The notes beneath the pieces were generated by a model. That model saw only the letters and a list, made by a program, of their open reading frames with translations. It made no database searches and was not told where the DNA came from. From Dyadobacter flavalbus (GTDB lineage Bacteria; Bacteroidota; Bacteroidia; Cytophagales; Spirosomataceae), in assembly GCF_006149045.1 (NCBI RefSeq), contig NZ_VBSN01000027.1, forward strand, positions 682,001-746,000: a stretch of 64,000 nucleotides of DNA. Direction: 5' to 3'. Positions 62,921 through 64,000 of the stretch are shown here, piece after piece. The number at the start of each line of letters is the position of its first letter. The first letter of the stretch is position 1. The position numbers and the translations under genes are program-made.

Positions 62921-63110
62921 ATAAATATGGTTTATTGTATAGAAATTAATGCTTTTTGAATTTTGTTCTTAAAGTAGAGCACATAATTTGTTTAAACCAA
63001 GAGGAATGTGATTTTTTGCCTGAAAAGTACGGGTCATGATCCGAAATGCAATTTTTTACGTAACTTGATAGTTATATTGGCATAATTAATCACCTTTCCT
63101 GCTTTGCATA

Positions 63111-63542
63111 ATGAGTAACGAGTCAATGATAGCACGGGTTTTGAAATCCATTTTTTTCAAAAAGGCGCAGGGGAAAGCAAGCCGTTATGCGACGAATTCA
63201 GCTAAAATGTTCGAGCTGGCAAAAGAGGTTATCAGCAAGATGCAGAAAGTTGGATTCCGCGAAAACATGTCGGACTTTCAGACCAATGTGCAGTTACTGA
63301 TCAGAATGATCCGTGCTTATGCTTCCGGTGAATACAAAGGTTTGCCCTGGAAAAGCATCCTTTCCATTGTTGCTGTTCTTATCTATTTTGTTTCTCCGAT
63401 TGATTTGATTCCTGATTTTCTGCCTGTAATTGGTATTACAGATGACGTAGCACTAATTGTATGGCTTGTAAAAACCTTTGGGAGTGATATTCAGAAATTT
63501 AGTGAGTGGGAAAAGCGAAAAAAAACAATTAATATAGGATAA
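63111..63542 (+). CDS. DUF1232 (YkvA-like) membrane protein
   Basis: Protein of 143 residues. The N-terminal half is helical and soluble; the C-terminal DUF1232 segment is [39 protein letters not shown], with the invariant SPIDLIPD motif in a membrane helix pair. Function unknown. Divergent from mdh, 68 bp before tatA. Confidence 0.88.
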   Translation: MSNESMIARVLKSIFFKKAQGKASRYATNSAKMFELAKEVISKMQKVGFRENMSDFQTNVQLLIRMIRAYASGEYKGLPWKSILSIVAVLIYFVSPIDLIPDFLPVIGITDDVALIVWLVKTFGSDIQKFSEWEKRKKTINIG

Positions 63543-63554
63543 AACAGCACAATG

Positions 63555-63587
63555 TTGCAGCTCTTATAAAAAGAATAATTATTTTTG
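63555..63587 (+). promoter_or_regulatory. Consensus promoter of tatA
   Basis: TTG at 63555-63557, 22 bp spacer, TATTTTTG at 63580-63587, 23 bp before ATG 63611. Confidence 0.65.
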
Positions 63588-63610
63588 TAAACATTAAAAA
63601 AGAAACAGAT

Positions 63611-63811
63611 ATGGAATCAGTAACCGTTTTGGCATTTATGGGATTGGGTGGACAAGAAATCTTTTTGGTTGCCTTGTTCGTTTTACTTTTCTTCGGTGCG
63701 AAGAAAATTCCTGAATTGATGCGCGGTTTGGGGCAGGGTATCAATGAATTCAAGAACGCTACCAAAGACGTTAAGGAAAATATTGAAAAAAGCATGGAAG
63801 ACCCCAAATAA
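63611..63811 (+). CDS. tatA: Twin-arginine translocase subunit TatA/TatE
   Basis: Protein of 66 residues. One N-terminal transmembrane helix ([28 protein letters not shown]) with the FGxKKIPEL turn of TatA, an amphipathic helix ([19 protein letters not shown]), and a charged end. It forms the oligomeric pore for folded proteins with TatC, which is not in this window. Own promoter upstream. Confidence 0.95.
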   Translation: MESVTVLAFMGLGGQEIFLVALFVLLFFGAKKIPELMRGLGQGINEFKNATKDVKENIEKSMEDPK

Positions 63812-63836
63812 CACTTCCATCTTGTCACGGGTATAA

Positions 63837-63868
63837 CAGAGCCTTTAAGCATAAACTTATTGGCTCTG
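63837..63868 (+). terminator. Possible terminator after tatA
   Basis: CAGAGCC (63837-63843) and GGCTCTG (63862-63868), 7-bp stem with an 18-nt loop, followed by an A/T-rich stretch. Weaker than the other hairpins. Confidence 0.45.
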
Positions 63869-63901
63869 ATTATTTATTTACAATCCAATAAATTATCTGC
63901 T

Positions 63902-64000
63902 TTGAAACAATATCTGACGCTAGCTGAAATTCAGGAAGATTTGAGTGAAGGCAGTTTGACGTGCGTCAAGTTAGTTGATCATTATCTTAGTAAAATAGCC
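63902..64000 (+). CDS. gatA: Amidase, GatA-like, 5' fragment at window edge
   Basis: Only 33 codons are present, running off the right end. The translation is of the type KQYLTLAEIQEDLSEGSLTC then VKLVDHYLSKIA, which resembles the N-terminus of amidase-signature enzymes, including the GatA subunit of Asp/Glu-tRNA amidotransferase in Bacteroidota. The start is a TTG at 63902 with no ATG nearby in frame. The Ser-cisSer-Lys active site would lie outside the window, so GatA versus other amidases is undecided. Confidence 0.6.
   Translation, partial: MKQYLTLAEIQEDLSEGSLTCVKLVDHYLSKIA

Noticed and set aside
1..64000. Mobile elements, prophage or defence island
   Set aside because: No transposase, integrase, toxin-antitoxin, restriction or phage structural gene was recognised; gene content is metabolic and housekeeping throughout.

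Overview
The window reads as chromosome of a Bacteroidota bacterium of the Cytophagales, most like Dyadobacter and its relatives. This rests on several signs: a SusC/SusD pair, an STN-type TonB receptor, a GldE homologue, N-acyl-ornithine carbamoyltransferase instead of classical ArgF, SDR-type threonine dehydrogenase, promoters of the TAnnTTTG type, and starts without Shine-Dalgarno sequences. Genes are densely packed. I see no insertion sequence, prophage, integrase, CRISPR array, tRNA or rRNA.

Layout. 1-5.2 kb: a TonB-dependent receptor cut by the left edge, followed by a secreted macroglobulin-like (MG2) protein. 5.2-8.1 kb: an Lrp/AsnC regulator divergent from a threonine-to-glycine pair (tdh, kbl). 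8.1-13.3 kb: a transglutaminase-like protein, YceI, then a + strand run of ceramidase-like protein, secreted Gfo/Idh protein, acyl-CoA thioesterase and a DUF2141 protein. 13.4-20.9 kb: HerA-like ATPase, alpha-E/transglutaminase pair, phosphoglucosamine mutase, cysteine desulfurase, ferrochelatase. 21.0-30.7 kb: an arginine/proline divergon. Leftward run GNAT, argG, argC, argD, argF'; rightward run aat, proB, proA and an ArgE-like peptidase. These supply most of an N-acylated arginine pathway (argB and argH are not here) plus the first two proline enzymes. 30.8-39.5 kb: enoyl-CoA hydratase-like protein, then HU, TPR protein, a 29-residue ribosomal-type protein and RNase G leftward, with mutY, ssb, gldE and guaB rightward. 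39.8-46.2 kb: DedA protein, phosphosulfolactate synthase homologue, hotdog thioesterase, MazG, thiamine pyrophosphokinase, M1 peptidase and kelch protein.

46.3-57.1 kb is a polysaccharide utilisation locus: membrane-spanning LuxR-type regulator, SusC, SusD and two GH144-family enzymes. The GH144 founding activity suggests beta-1,2-glucan as the substrate. A porin follows (57.2-58.6 kb), then about 410 bp of structured tandem repeat, a second TonB receptor, malate dehydrogenase, a DUF1232 protein, TatA, and the first codons of what looks like an amidase (GatA-type) at the right edge.

The most unusual points are the roughly 190-bp hairpin-rich tandem repeat at 58.6-59.0 kb; a 29-codon gene at 33.3 kb that a length cutoff would miss; residue Ala90 in the ornithine carbamoyltransferase, which points to N-succinyl rather than N-acetyl intermediates; a cysteine-bearing GNAT as candidate first enzyme of that pathway; and a palindrome that forms two back-to-back promoter boxes at 41.3 kb.
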